In this document: one piece after another, positions 23,440-36,329 of the stretch
Position numbering within the stretch: the stretch's first letter is position 1
Layout: each line of letters begins with the position of its first letter
From: Symsagittifera roscoffensis
Taxonomy: Eukaryota; Xenacoelomorpha; Acoela; Convolutidae
Assembly: GCF_963678635.1 (NCBI RefSeq)
Contig: NC_087068.1
Span: 21,107,029-21,171,028 of the forward strand
Direction of reading: 5' to 3'
Length of the DNA: 64,000 nucleotides
Notes under the pieces: generated by a model
Database searches by the model: none
Told to the model about the DNA's origin: nothing
What the model saw: only the letters and a program-made list of their open reading frames with translations
Translations under genes and position numbers: made by a program

Positions 23440-26207
23440 TTGACGAAAGAATTTTTGCACGGTTAAGCTATATCGTATATTGTAATGGCTAATTTTCTTT
23501 TGATTTTTCATTTTGAATTTATGTTTATTTCACAGAGTTTAAATTAAGGAACCCAATTGTAGGATGCTGTAAGGGTTGTCAATTATGAAGGCCCAAATCC
23601 TTTTTAGTCTATGGCAATTTATTGTGATATTTCAGAAAGTTTTCAAAAAACTCAAACTAAAAAAAAATTACAAAATTTGAAACTCAACCCTGTACTCTCA
23701 AGAATTGCGAATCGCGCCTTTAAATATAACTGCTCAAATTCTTGTTGTTTTTGAGATATGGTGTTTTTTGTGTTTCTTTTTTCAAAGTTTTTCAGAAAAC
23801 CTTGTTTACTTCTTGCCTATTGATCTAGTTTTCTCAAACTGTGTTTATTTGAACAAAAAATTGTCCATGATAAATTGTTCTAGGAATGCAAAGACATTTA
23901 AGGCCATCTATTTTTTTCTTCGAAATTCAAAAACTGAAGGTTTTTGGAAAAAAAACAGTCAGTTTCCTCGCGTTCATTACTCTTGTCCAATCTTCGATTG
24001 GCTGTTTTTTTTTTACTTTTTCAATCAAAGGAGAATAATGGTGTGGGGGAGTAATTATTCATGTTTGCGTTTTCATCTGTCAATTACAGACCCCCAGCAA
24101 ATCTTAGCCCACCACATCATACAAAAGTAAGGGATAAAATTTCTTGTCAACACTGAAAGGGGCGGATCCAGGATTTTCTCGAGAAGGGGGTGGATTTTAG
24201 GTCGACCAAATTGATTTTCCTAGCTCTCCCAAAGTTTTAAAAAGACCCGGTCTTAGCCAAATTTTCTGCGCCGCAGGAAAAAAAAAGCAGGCCAGAAAAG
24301 GCATTCTTAGGTACTTTTTAAAACATTTTGACCACAAAATTGCGCTTTTTTGGCGCGCGCTCCCCCCTCATATAAAGTATATTGGCGCCAAAGGCGCCTT
24401 TAGAACGTTTTTAGGATCCGTCACCAAAAATGGAAATAGTACAAAGGAACGATGGTGCATTGAATTCCCTAAAAAGCCCTGGCGCTTCAGGTTTTTAGTG
24501 TTTCATGCCCAGCTTCAAAATTATCAAAACAAGACAAGTCCCTTGCAAGAATTTCTCTAGACAAAAACATTATTAAAGGTTATATCTAATCTAATTTTTT
24601 TATATATGCGTGTGACATGTATCTTGCCATGATTAAGCATTTTTTTAAAGACAGTTAAAGGCATAACGTATCTATGCGTGGTTAAGCTATATCGTATATT
24701 GCTATGCTTAAGATTTTTTTTTGCAGTTTGAATCTAGTGTTTGTTCCACCGAGTTAAAAATTAGCAAAACAATTGTGGGGTGCTGTCAAAGTTCGGCCAG
24801 GGTTGCGACTTTTGTCTCTTTTTATGAATGCCCAAATCCTTTTAGTGTACGAGGTACGACGTTTTTGTGATTTTTTTCAAATGTTTTCAGAAAACTCAAT
24901 TTACAGAATAATTTACAATTTTAATGTAGTTGGTCATGTCTAGTACTCACAAGGATTGTGAATCTTGCCTCCAATTATGACTGCTCAACTCCTTGTAGTT
25001 TTCCAGACATGACGTTTTTCTGATTTTTATCAAAATTTTTCAGAAAACTCCATTTAAACTTTTTTTTCAAAAAATTGAATTTTTTAACCCTCTAGTTGGG
25101 TGCTATCAGAGTACTCTCAAGAATTGCGAATCATGCCTCTAAATATAACTGCTCAAATTTTTGTTGTTTTTTAGATATGCTGTTTTTTGTGTTTCTTTTT
25201 TCAAAAATTTTCAGAAAACCCTGTTTACTTCTTTTTCAAAATTTGAAATTCCCAACCTGTAGTTGAATGCTGTCAAGGTACTCCTAGGGGTTGCTAATCT
25301 TGCCCAAATATGACGTTTTTTGTGATTTTTTTTTTTCAAAAATTTTCAGACAGCTTAAATTATTTTTTTTTCGAAATTTGAAATTCCCAACCCTGTACTT
25401 GTGTGCTGTGAGAGTACTCTCAAGGATTGCGAATCTTGCCTCTAAATAGAAGTGCTCAAATCTTTGTATATTTTGAGATCCCTACCCTGTAACTGGGTGC
25501 GCCAGAATACTCCTCCAAATATGACTTCTCAAATATTTTTAGTTTTCGAGATTTTACTTCTGTATTTTTTATTGGAAAAATATTGGAAAAGATAAGTGGA
25601 AAATATGAAGTTCTCAATCGAGTCGTTGGGTACTGCGAGGATACTCCCAGGAGCTGCAAATCTTGCGTCCAAATGCGACTGCTCAAATGATTCTAGTTTC
25701 CAAAATTTTTTTTTTCAAAAGTTTTCAAAAAAATTCACAAAATTTGAAACTCCTGACTTGATGAAGAGAAAAACTTATCGTCAGCGTATCGAGGCGTCGC
25801 GATTCTCTAAATATGAGTGCTCAAATCATTTTAGTTTCCGAGATATGACGTTTTTTTTTGGTTTTTTCAAGTTTTTTCGGGAAACTTCGGTTTGAAAAAC
25901 TCACGAAATTTAAAATTACCAGCCCTATAGTAAGCTGCTCTCAGTTTAGTAAGGTGCTCTCAGATTACGCTCAGTGGTTGCAAATCTGGCTCTGAAATTT
26001 CTCCAGATGCCCTTTAATTTTTTGAGATATGGCGCTTTTATGAATTTTCAAAGTTGGAATTGAGAAAAACTATTAAATTTGAAATTATCAACCCTGTAAT
26101 TGGGTACTGTCAGAGTACACTTAAATGATGCAGATCTTGTTTCCAAAATGTGCTGTTTTTTATGAGTTGTCAAAAATTCGAAGCACCGGAGGTGTGTTAC
26201 ACGCTAG
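23440..26207 (+). mobile_element. Helitron-like element(s) with long internal arrays
   Basis: The right end has hairpin GCACC-GGA-GGTGT (26183-26195), GTTACACG, then CTAG (26204-26207) followed by T, almost identical to the end at 17200. The interior holds about ten units of about 150-170 bp of the same family as at 16370-16960 (GACTGCTCAAAT anchors near 23731, 24981, 25149, 25452, 25679 and 25818). Two unit-array starts preceded by AAGCTATATCGTATATTG (23465 and 24681) suggest two nested or adjacent copies. No Rep/helicase is encoded. Confidence 0.7.
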
Positions 26208-27080
26208 TAAGTATTAATGGCTGGTAGTTGCATAAGGTTTTTCATTTTTCGTTATGTTATGGCTAAGTTGAGTTTCCTGTAATTTGTAATTTTTTCCCAG
26301 GCTCTTGCCCCTTTTACCCACCCTTTTCAAAGTTTCTATTTACTGTGTACTTCCATCTCCCCTTACGGCTAAAAGCGTTATTTTTTGCACTAAATCCGAG
26401 AACAAATGATTTATTGAATATATACTCAAGTTTTATTGCATTATGACAACGTTAGAAGTTTTTCAATGCTGAAACTCATATAAGGGGGCGGAGAAGTGCA
26501 AAAGAGCCTTTTTCCAATTGTTTATTGGTTTTATTTTTAGAAATATCAGGTATTCAGACAAGCCTTCAAATTTTCAAATGATGTTTAGGTAATGAAACTG
26601 CTGACAAAGTCTTCAAGCACCAAAAACGCACTGAGTAACGCCCGAAATTGCATCGCTTCGGAGGAGGTAATTTTGATTTTAGTGTCACAATCATTCTCAT
26701 GTTAAGTTTGAAATTGCGAGAAGACCCCGGCCTTTTCCCTCTCCCAGCAATTGGGCAACCCAAAAGCCGTCCAAAAAATTATTTATTTAACTACAATTCG
26801 GCTGACTAAATTTCCAATTTTTTCGACAAAGTTGACGAAATTTTACCTAAATCTGAAGCGAATTTTTTTAAAAGACCGATCAAGATAACTGAGTAAATGT
26901 AACTGAACCTTCCACAGCAAGTATTGTTTCTTTTTTCTCAATTGTAATCTTATTGAAGCTCTGTGGGTAGTCGTTTTAAATTGCGGTGAATATATCAGCA
27001 CACCGAAATTGTAGCTTTTATCAAGAATCAGATCACAGAGTTTAACTTGGAGAGTGAAATTGGTGTTGTAATTTTGTGTT
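26208..27080. other. Intronic, no feature recognised
   Basis: I see nothing supportable here beyond AT-rich intron sequence. Confidence 0.5.
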
Positions 27081-27089
27081 TATAAAGCG

Positions 27090-29470
27090 AACATAGTTCA
27101 GAATGTTATATATGTCGTGATGATTTTTTTCTTCAAGAAAAGTCTTAAAAGGCTCTAATAACTACAGAAGTGCATTCATACATTATTGCATTTATGAATG
27201 CTTTAAGGTAAATATGGACTGTTCTATTTCAATTCGATTTCGTCTGCTGAAATTGTGGTAAGTTGCGCTCTCCAATTACCAAAGTCTGAAACTCACGAAA
27301 ACATAATCGTTTTCTAGTGTCGAAAGCAGAATCTGATTTCCAAATTTTCCAGTGGAATTCGTTTCATTTTTCATAGTGAAAAAATAGAAACAATTTTAAA
27401 TCAAATTGTTTTATTATTTTTGTTATTAAGAAAAATGAACGTAATCAAGACTCCTATATAGGTCTTGATAATTTTTTTTCAGAAAAAAGCCTTAAAAAGT
27501 TCTAATAAGTTTGGATGTCCATTCGTACAATTTATTGCATTTATGAATGCACTTGTGTTATATGCACTTTTAGAGCTCAATTAAAACAAATCTGATGAAA
27601 TTAACGCAAATGTCACTTCAAATAGGAACGTTGAAATGGCGCAAAAAAACAACAGGAACGACCTTTAAGTTTGAAAAGGGAATTTATATTTTTTTATTTC
27701 CCAGCGGAGCAAAAACTTTTCCAATTGATCCAAATTTTTCCAACCTAAGTTGCTAATGCAAGTGCTCATTTGGTGGCACTTAAGCTATAATCACAATCTG
27801 AAGCATTGGAAATTTTGTAGCATCTGTTCTCTGCTTAATTTGTGGCAAGTGTTAGTGAATTTTTTAGCGTCATTGGCTGAGTGGTTAGTGCGTGAAACAC
27901 ATAAATTGTAGGTTACAGGATCGAATCGGACACGTAGCCGAAATTTTACTAATTCGAAGTATATTTCTACTTTTTCTTATTTCACTTTATAGAACTGCTT
28001 TTTTGCCGTGTTCTCGGTAATCTTTGCGAAACCGAGCTTCACTTCTGTGTCTCAAATTTGTTTTTTCTTCTAATCAAAATAGCACCAATCAAAAAATTAT
28101 TTTGAAATTCAAAGAGCTATAGAGTCAAATTTATCGTCTTCAGATTTCGAAAAATTTTTCAGAAAAAAAGTCAGTTTTTTTCAGTAATCTTTTCCTGTTT
28201 CTTCGCGTTGTTTACTTGTTTTTAACTTTCAGTTGACTATGTTTTTAAATGTCAATAAACGTAGTTCAGACTCATATATAGGTCGTGACGATTTAATAAC
28301 TCTTTTTTTTCAGGAAAACCATAAAAACCGTCCAGGCTCTTTTTTCTCGCGGGTTGATTTGTAATTTTTTTTTTCAGTTCATTTCCTTTGTTGAACAGAA
28401 GGCAAACTCCACTATCGACAAATAAAAGTTTAAATTCACGAAAAACATGATCGACTCCTAGTTTCGAAAGGGGAAACTTGATTTTCAGATTTTCAGCAAA
28501 ATAAAAAAAAACTTTTGATCTATTAACTTTTAACTAATATTCTAGTTTGCTCAATTTGGGTAAATTTCATCATAAAAGTGTCAGCTATCAATTTCTCTGG
28601 TTCAAAAAGATTAAAGAGATTAGAGGCCGTCTATTTGAGTTGTTGGGCTATCTTGTCAACTTTTGTCTGATTATTATGGTTGCGCCCGAAGGGTGCAGTT
28701 GTCATGCAAAAGTCACTTAAGCTATCATGTTAATTCAGTCTGATTTTCCCGAAAAATGTAGTTTGTATCAGATCTTAGAATTTAACTTGGAAAGCGAATG
28801 TTCAAAAGCGATGGTATGAATTCGTGTTTAGGAGTCCTTGAACGTGGTTCAGAACCTTATATAGGTCTAGATGATTTTAATCATCAAGAAAAGTGTTAAA
28901 ATGCTCTAATTACTACAAAAGTGCATTGAAACATATTAATGCATTTATGAAAGCTTTTAGGTAAACTTGCGTTCTCCAATTACAAACGGGCAAATGACGC
29001 TTAAAGGCGTGAACAAATTCTAGTTTCGAAAGTGAAATTTACTTCCAGGTTTCCCAGAGGACTAAAAGCTCTACCTATTATTCTAGTTTTCTCAGATTGA
29101 GTAATTTTTTATCAAAAGTGTCAACCATCAATTCTTCCAGAAATTTAAAGAGCTTTACAGCCATCTCTTTATTAACAGTTTTTAGACCAGTAGAGGAGCA
29201 TCTGATTGTTAAGCCCACTTTTTTCTGAGCATTATAATTGCGCCCGAAGGGCGTAATTTTCATCTACAAGCTACCTAAGCTGCCATGCTCATTCAGTCAA
29301 ATTTGCCAGGGGTGTGCGTCTATTGCTACCGAAAACCGAGAAAAACTGCCCAAGGTAGGGAGGGTGTGATGCTTATCTGTAGGTTTTAGTTTTCTCAAAT
29401 TGGGTAATTTTTATCAAAAAAATTTTGATCAGGAATTGTTTTTGAAGTTCAGAAGGCTATAAAGGCAAAT
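27090..29470 (+). repeat. Cluster of diverged copies of the dispersed intron repeat
   Basis: Recurrent modules: 'GAACGTAGTTCAGACTC' followed by TATATAGGTC and a T-run (near 27090, 27432, 28253 and 28842); 'AGGCAAACTCCACTATCGA' (28390); and 'GTTTTCTCAAATTGGGTAA' followed by 'CAAAGAGCT...GGCCATCT' (28550, 29090 and 29400). A hairpin GCGCCCGAAGGGTGC near 28681 recurs as GCGCCCGAAGGGCG near 29232. The same modules are in each 1.9 kb tandem unit. Confidence 0.6.
27800..28060 (+). mobile_element. tRNA-derived SINE-like copy 2
   Basis: A box TGGCTGAGTGGTTAG at 27873-27887 matches the consensus well. The B box is slightly degraded (GGATCGAATCGG at 27918-27929). It is flanked by the same modules as copy 1 (GTAGCATCTGTTCTCTGCT upstream; CACTTTATAGA downstream) and ends in a weaker hairpin then CTTCTGTGTC. 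Confidence 0.6.
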
Positions 29471-30019
29471 ACTTTTTCTTTCCAAGTTTTTGCAAAAAAA
29501 ATCAGTGTTTTTTTCTGTTTATTTGCGTTCATTGATTCTTTCCTATATGACGTATGGCTATGTTTTATATTAGTTAGACAGAAATTAGTATACCAGTGAT
29601 ATCCTCAATCTTTATTATGGCAGCATTTCTATCGTTTAATATTCAAATTTTTGTTAAACTTGAAGCCTTAATTATAGTTTTGGTTTTGGTTCAAAAGAAA
29701 AAACAATGAGATTTATGCCCACTTCTGTTAATCTATAATTCTTCTTAAAATTAGTTTATTAAAACTATATCACTCTTTCATGATAAATTGGAGTCTTGAA
29801 GAGTATATCACTCTTTCATGGTAACCTGAAGTCTTGAGAGTCTTTCGTTATAGCGGCAGAGAACTGTGTTAATGTTCAATTGCTGATTTAAATTTAAAAA
29901 ACTTCAAAATCTGAGAAACTCCAAAATTTACATAGGCACCAAAGTTAATCTAGAAACAAAGAAAAAAAATCTAGAAACATATGCCTAAAATTTTTCAGAC
30001 AAGTTTTCAAACTGCTTTT

Positions 30020-31902
30020 GATGGAGCAAAAGCGACATTTTTGTGGCTATCATAAAAATGTTTTTGAGGACTAAACCATAAAATCTTTTATGCTTTCATA
30101 TTACTTCCGTTTTTCGCCAATTTTATCCGATATTCGTAGGTTTTGATCAACTAAGCGCCGCCGAAAATTACACTGGCTTACGGTCAATGTTTAGTAACAG
30201 TTTTTGCAAAAAAAAACGCCCTATTTATTTCGATATAATTCTAAGCAACTTACTTTTTTTTCACTTTTATCTTAATTCAACCTAACTCGAAGGAAAAACG
30301 CGTTCAAAGTTTTTTCTTTTTTGCCCGAAAGATTGATCAGCGATACTTAAAGTAAACCCAAAAGTTTTTTGGCGATATTGTCGATGACATAGAACATCCT
30401 TATCTCACAAAATGCTTCTTGGCAAAACTCGCAAAACATGAGCGCGACTTCGGCTGTCACTCTTTTGTTTCCATGCTGTTTGTTGAATGCTGTTCCAACA
30501 GTACTCTAGATAAGAGTAATGAACGTAATGAGTACTCTGATATAGGTCTTGCTGATTTTTTTTTCATTTTGGATTTTTTGTGATTTTTTTTTGACTTCAG
30601 TGTATTTCCATTGTTAAAAGGAAGGCAAACTCCATTATCGAACAGCAACAGGTAAAGATCAAAAAACGTGATCGACTTTTCATTTGGATAATGGAAATTA
30701 ATTATCAGGTTTACCAGCGAAATAAAAATTTTGCCTATCGATCCAGTTTTCTCAAATTGGGTTAATTTCAACAAAAAAAAATACATCATAAATTGTTTTA
30801 CAAACTCAAGGAGCTGTAGGGCCATCTATTTTTTTCTACAAAGTCAGTTTTTTTCCGGTTTTCTTGCATTAACTTCTCTTTTCGAACTGTCAGTTGGCTA
30901 TGTTTTGTATGCTTGTGAGCGGGTGTGATAATAAAATTGTTTGTTCCTAGACCGCACATTGCGTTGATCGCATAGATGAGATAGTCACAATACAAACTAA
31001 AAAAATTTCAGGTTCAGCTGGTTCCTTATCTATTAGGAACCCAATACGCAAACTTCGTAAATTTTCATCACTCTGAGAAGAAAAATCCATCATGGAATCC
31101 ATCAGTGTTCCATAAATAAAATCTAAATGAAAACAAGGATAGCTGGTTACTGCGCAAATAGCTCAGAATGTTCCGACCACAGTCTTAAAGAATACATTTT
31201 TTTTTCAAGTTGGTGTCGTTTTTTTTCAGCATGTTGTAATCGAAAAGTCTGTTGCATCTTCATCATGACTGAAAGAGTTTTAATATGATATATCCCTCGA
31301 CCCATTCCGACAATTATATGCGGTATCTGGTTTTGCGTGGAAAAAAAATAAAAAAAATAAAACACAAAGCAAATACAAAGCTAATACAAAGCTTCTCCCT
31401 ATTTTCAATGGTCAGAACAAAAAAACTCCGTAGCAGTATCACGCTCTAATTTTTTTAGTATCGTCGAGACAGGCGCTGATATAAAACTTTCTCGAAAGGG
31501 GTGCAAACTTTTTGCCAACCTTTTTTTTTCTATGTCGGCCAGGTTAAAAACACTATACAGATCAAAAGTCGTATCTTAAGAAAAATTTTTTCACCACAAG
31601 TGAACTTGACAAAAAACAGGTCGAAATGACATTTTCAAGCAATTTTGGAAGGTTTGGCGCGCTCCAAAAAAGGTTTTTATTGGCGATGAATCAAAGGATT
31701 TTGTTATTTAAAACAGATGTCGGTAAAATAATACTTAAAGGGAGCTCTATGGGTGGTTAATGAATTGAGCCCCCAAGGATGTAGGTTCTCCCTCCCTAAA
31801 CACACTACTGTGTCTAATTGAATTTTTTAAAGTGAATTTAACTAATCTTTCCTTCTCTTCGGGTGGGCTTTAGCGTTAGGTAACAAACTGTATCTTTTCT
31901 TT
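30020..31902 (+). repeat. 1.9 kb tandem unit 1 of 3
   Basis: Begins GATGGAGCAAAAGCGACA. It is about 1,883 bp and somewhat more diverged from units 2 and 3. It carries one copy of the dispersed intron repeat, a conserved non-coding part (AGCGCCGCCGAAAATTACAC) and a GTCAGAACAAAAAAACTCCG segment. Open frames within it are not conserved between units, so it is not coding. Confidence 0.9.
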
Positions 31903-33806
31903 GATGGAGCAAAAGCGACAATTTTGTGGCTATCATAAACAATTTTTTGAGGATTAAACCATAAAATCTTTTATGCCTTCATATTACTTCCGGTTTTGCC
32001 AATTTTATCCAATATTTGTAAGTTTTGATCAACTAAACGCCGCCGAAAATTACACTGGTTTAGGGTCAATGTTTAGTAATAGTTTTGCAAAAAAACGCCC
32101 TATTTATTTCGATATAATTCTAAGCAACTTGCTTTTTTCACGTTTATCTTAAGTCAATCCAACTCGAAGGAAAAACGCGTTCAAATTTTTTCTTTTTTGC
32201 CCGAAAGATTGATCAGCGATATTTAAAGTAAACCCAATGTTTTTTTGGCGATATCGTCGATGACATAGAGCATCCTTATCTCACAAAATGCTTCTTGGCA
32301 AAACTCGCAAAACATGAGCGCGACTTCGGCTGTCACTCTTTTGTTGTCCATGCTGTTTGTTGAAAATGCTGTTCCAGCAACACTCTAGTTAAGAGTATTG
32401 AACGTAATGAGTACTCTGATATAGGTCTTGCTGATTTTTTTTTATTTTGGATTTTTCGTGATTTTTTTTTCATTTTGGATTTTTCGTGATTTTTTTTCGA
32501 CTTCAGTGTATTTCTATTGTTAAAAGGAAAGCAAACTCCATTATCGAACTGCAAAATGTAAAGATCAAAAAACGTGATCAACTTTTCATTTCGATAATGG
32601 AAATTACTTATCAGGTTTACCAGCGAAATAAAAATTTTGCCTATTGATCCAGTTTTCTCATATTGGGTTAATTTCAACAAAAAAGTACATCATAAATTGT
32701 TTTACAAACTCAAAGAGCTGTAGGGCCATCTATTTTTTTCTTCCAAAGTCAGTTTTTTCCGTTTTCTTGCGTTAACTTCTCTTTTCGAACTGTCAGTTGG
32801 CTATGTTTTGTATGCTTGTGAGCCGGTATGATAATAAAAATGTATGTTCCTAGACCGCACATCGCGTTGATCGCATAGATGAGATAGTCACCATACAAAC
32901 TTAAAAAATTTCAGGTTCAGCTGGTGCCTTATCTATCAGGAACCCAATACGCAAACTTCGTAAATTTTTCATCAATCTGAAAAGAAGAATCCATCATGGA
33001 ATCCATCAGTGCTCCATAATTAAAAACTAAATGAAAACAAGGATAGCTGGTTACTGCGCAAATAGCACAGAATGTTCCAACCACAGTCTTAAAGAATACA
33101 TTTTTTTTTTTCAAATTGGTGTCGTTTTTTTTCAGCATGTTGTAATCAAAAGATCTGGTGCATCTTCATCACGACTGAAAGAGCTTTAATATCATATATC
33201 CCTCGACCCATTCCGACAATTATATGCGGTATCTGGTTTTGCGTGGAAAAAAAAGAAAAAACTAAAACGCAAAGACAATACAAAGCTAATACAAAGCTTC
33301 TCCCTATTTTCAATGGTCAGAACAAAAAAACTCCGTAGCAGTATCACGCTCTAGTTCTTTTAGTATCGTCGAGACAGGCCCTGATATAAAACTTTCTCGA
33401 GAGGGGTGCGAATTTTTTTGCCAAATTTTTTTTCTATGTCGGCCAGGTTAAAAACACTATACAGATCAGAAGTCGTATCTTAAGAAAAATTTTTCCACCG
33501 CAAGTGAACTTGAAGAAAAACAAGTCGAAATGAAATTTTCAAGCAATTTTGGAAGGTTTGGCGCGCTCCAAAAAAGGTTTTTATTGGCGATGAATCAAAG
33601 AATTTTGTAATTTAAAACAGATGTCGGTAAAATAAAACTTAAAGGGAGCTCTATGGGTGGTTAATGAATTGAGCCCCCAAGGATGTAGGTTCTCCCTCCC
33701 TAAACACACTACTGTGTCTAATTGAGTTTTTTAAAGTGAATTTAACTAATCTTTCCTTCTCTTCGGGTGGGCTTTAGCGTTAGGTAACAAACTGTATCTT
33801 TTCTTT
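31903..33806 (+). repeat. 1.9 kb tandem unit 2 of 3
   Basis: About 1,904 bp, starting at the same GATGGAGCAAAAGCGACA. Very similar to unit 3 over its whole length, with only scattered substitutions and short indels (one extra TTTTGGATTTTTCGTGATTT-type duplication near 32450-32500). Confidence 0.9.
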
Positions 33807-35660
33807 GATGGAGCAAAAGCGACAATTTTGTGGCTATCATAAAAATGTTTTTGAGGACTAAACCATAAAATCTTTTATGCCTTCATATTACTTCCGTTTT
33901 TGCCAATTTTATCCGATATTTGTAAGTTTTGATCAACTAAGCGCCGCCGAAGATTACACTGGTTTAGGGTCAATGTTTAGTAATAGTTTTGCAAAAAAAC
34001 GCCCTATTTATTTCGATATAATTGTAAGCAACTTGCTTTTTTCACGTTTATCTTAAGTCAATCCAACTTGAAGGAAAAACGCGTTCAAATTTTTTCTTTT
34101 TTGCCCGAAAGATTGATCAGCGATATTTAAAGTAAACCCAAAATTATTTTGGCGATATCGTCGATGACATAGAGCATCCTTATCTCACAAAATGCTTCTT
34201 GGCAAAACTCGCAAAACATGAGCGCGACTTCGGCTGTCACTCTTTTGTTGTCCATGCTGTTTGTTGAATGCTGTTCCAGCAACACTCTAGTTAAGAGTAT
34301 TGAACGTAATGAGTACTCTGATATAGGTCTTGCTGATTTTTTTTTATTTTGGATTTTTCGTGATTTTTTTTCGACTTCAGTGTGTTTCTATTGTTAAAAG
34401 GAAAGCAAACTCCATTATCGAACTGCAAAAGGTAAAGATCAAAAAACGTGATCGACTTTTCATTTCGATAATGGAAATTACTTATCAGGTTTACCAGCGA
34501 AATAAAAATTTTGCCTATCGATCCAGTTTTCTCAAATTGGGTTAATTTCAACAAAAAGTACATCATAAATTGTTTTACAAACTCAAAGAGCTGTAGGGCC
34601 ATCTATTTTTTTCTTCCAAAGTCAGTTTTTTCCGTTTTCTTGCGTTAATTTCTCTTTTCGAACTTTCAGTTGGCTATGTTTTGTATGCTTGTGAGCCGGT
34701 ATGATAATAAAAAAGTATGTTCCTAGACCGCACATTGCGTTGATCGCATAGATGAGATAATCACAATACAAACTTAAAAAATTTCAGGTTCAGCTGGTGC
34801 CTTATCTATTAGGAACCCAATACGCAAACCTTGTAAGTTTTCATCAATCTGAGAAGAAGAATCCATCATGGAATCCATCAGTGTTCCATAAATAAAATCT
34901 AAATGAAAACAAGGATAGCTGGTTACTGCGCAAATAGCTCAGAATGTTCCGACCACAGTCTTAAAGAATACATTTTTTTTTCAAATTGGTGTCGTTTTTT
35001 TCAGCATGTTGTAATCAAAAGATCTGTTGCATCTTCATCACGACTGAAAGAGCTTTAATATCATATATCCCTTGACCCATTCCGACAATTATATGCGGTA
35101 TCTGGTTTTGCGTGGAAAAAAAAAGAAAAAACTAAAACGCAAAGAAAATACAAAGCTAATACAAAGCTTCTCCCTATTTTCAATGGTCAGAACAAAAAAA
35201 ACTCCGTAGCAGTATCACGCTCTAGTTCTTTTAGTATCGTCGAGACAGGCCCTGATATAAAACTTTCTCGAGAGGGGTGCGAATTTTTTTGCCAACCTTT
35301 TTTTCTATGTCGGCCAGGTTAAAAACACTATACAGATCAAAAGTCGTATCTTCAGAAAGTTTTTTCCACCGCAGGTGAACTTGAAGAAAAACAGGACATT
35401 TTCAAGCAATTTTGGAAGGTTTGGCGCGCTCCAAAAAAGGTTTTTATTGGCGAGGAATCAAAGAATTTTGTAATTTAAAACAGATGTCGTAAAACAATAC
35501 TAAAAGGGAGCTCTACGGGTGGTGAATGGATTGAGCTCCCAAGGATGTAGGTTTTCCCTACCTAAATACACTACTGTGTCTAACTGAAAGTTTTTAACTT
35601 AATCGAATTTAATTAATCTTTCCTTCTTTTCGGGTGGGCTCGAGCGTTAGGTAACAAACT
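33807..35660 (+). repeat. 1.9 kb tandem unit 3 of 3
   Basis: About 1,855 bp, ending at the shared AGCGTTAGGTAACAAACTGTAT junction, after which the sequence becomes unique about 90 bp before exon C. The high similarity to unit 2 points to a recent duplication. Confidence 0.9.
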
Positions 35661-35750
35661 GTATGTTTTCTTTTTAAAATCTGGTAAGCAACCGCAGTAA
35701 AATTTTGTTATCGCTTTGAAAGAAGCTCTAATGGTAGTTTTTTCGTGAAG

Positions 35751-35928
35751 AAATTGGCCCCTAGTGAGAAGAAGAAGATCCAAAGCAGGTATACAGACAT
35801 GCCAGAAGTGTGCAAGATGCTGCGACAACTGGTGCTCCTGATGAAGTACCTGGACGAGAATAGAACAGACGACCCCAAGCAAACCATCGGTCAATTCCTC
35901 GAGAACATCAATATAGAGGCAATGTCAG
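35751..35928 (+). CDS. RNF213: RNF213-like downstream exon C
   Basis: Acceptor TTTTTTCGTGAAG ends at 35750 and a donor CAG|GTTTGC lies at 35928/35929. It starts on a codon boundary, matching the end of exon B, and leaves one base for exon D. It encodes KLAPSEKKKIQSRY and then EVCKMLRQLVLLMKYL and DPKQTIGQFL, resembling the helical C-terminal region of RNF213. GC content and codon texture are higher than in the surrounding intron. The exon is inferred from phase agreement and weak similarity. Confidence 0.6.
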
Positions 35929-36329
35929 GTTTGCAAATGAGAAATACTTTTTTATAGACTGAGATCTGCTATATCGTGGCTATCTTTTCTAGGTCCTCGT
36001 TCAGAAGTGTGGTCCCGTTATAAACCTCGTGTAGAAGTATGATCCAGAAAAACTAGCAACGGTCCGATATAAAATTCATACTGAAAAATTTTCATAAGTA
36101 ATTTCTGTTTTGTATTGCAATTAGTGAATTTTTTTCCCAAGAACAACTTTGTCCACAGGACTCCTTTCTAGACTCCTTCACCTCTTTGCAAATCTTACTC
36201 ATCTCGGCTGCAAATATTCAGCATGGTTCAGTTTGTTTTTTTAATTATCTGTCCTTTTCAACATTTGCTGTTGATGTTGCTTATGATTTTTCCAACTCGA
36301 TGCATTTTTTTTTAAAAAATTTTGTCCTT

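Larger units (their letters stand above)
19329..35750 (+). other. RNF213-like intron, 16.4 kb, transposon-rich
   Basis: Between the donor at 19329 and the acceptor at 35749-35750. It holds an 81-bp tandem repeat, other minisatellites, Helitron-like elements, a SINE-like copy, the dispersed intron repeat and the 1.9 kb triplication. I see no exon in it, although a missed small exon is possible. Confidence 0.55.

Noticed and set aside
24150..24430. GGGGCGGATCCAGG segment with GGCGCC palindromes as a MITE
   Set aside because: It resembles a repeat start but I could not find paired inverted ends or a target duplication.
30457..34602. Minus-strand open frames of 100-120 codons in the tandem units
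   Set aside because: Lengths and frames differ between units and there is no protein-like composition.
30020..35660. CRISPR-like or satellite-type array
   Set aside because: Units of 1.9 kb without short repeat/spacer structure; a eukaryotic intronic tandem duplication.
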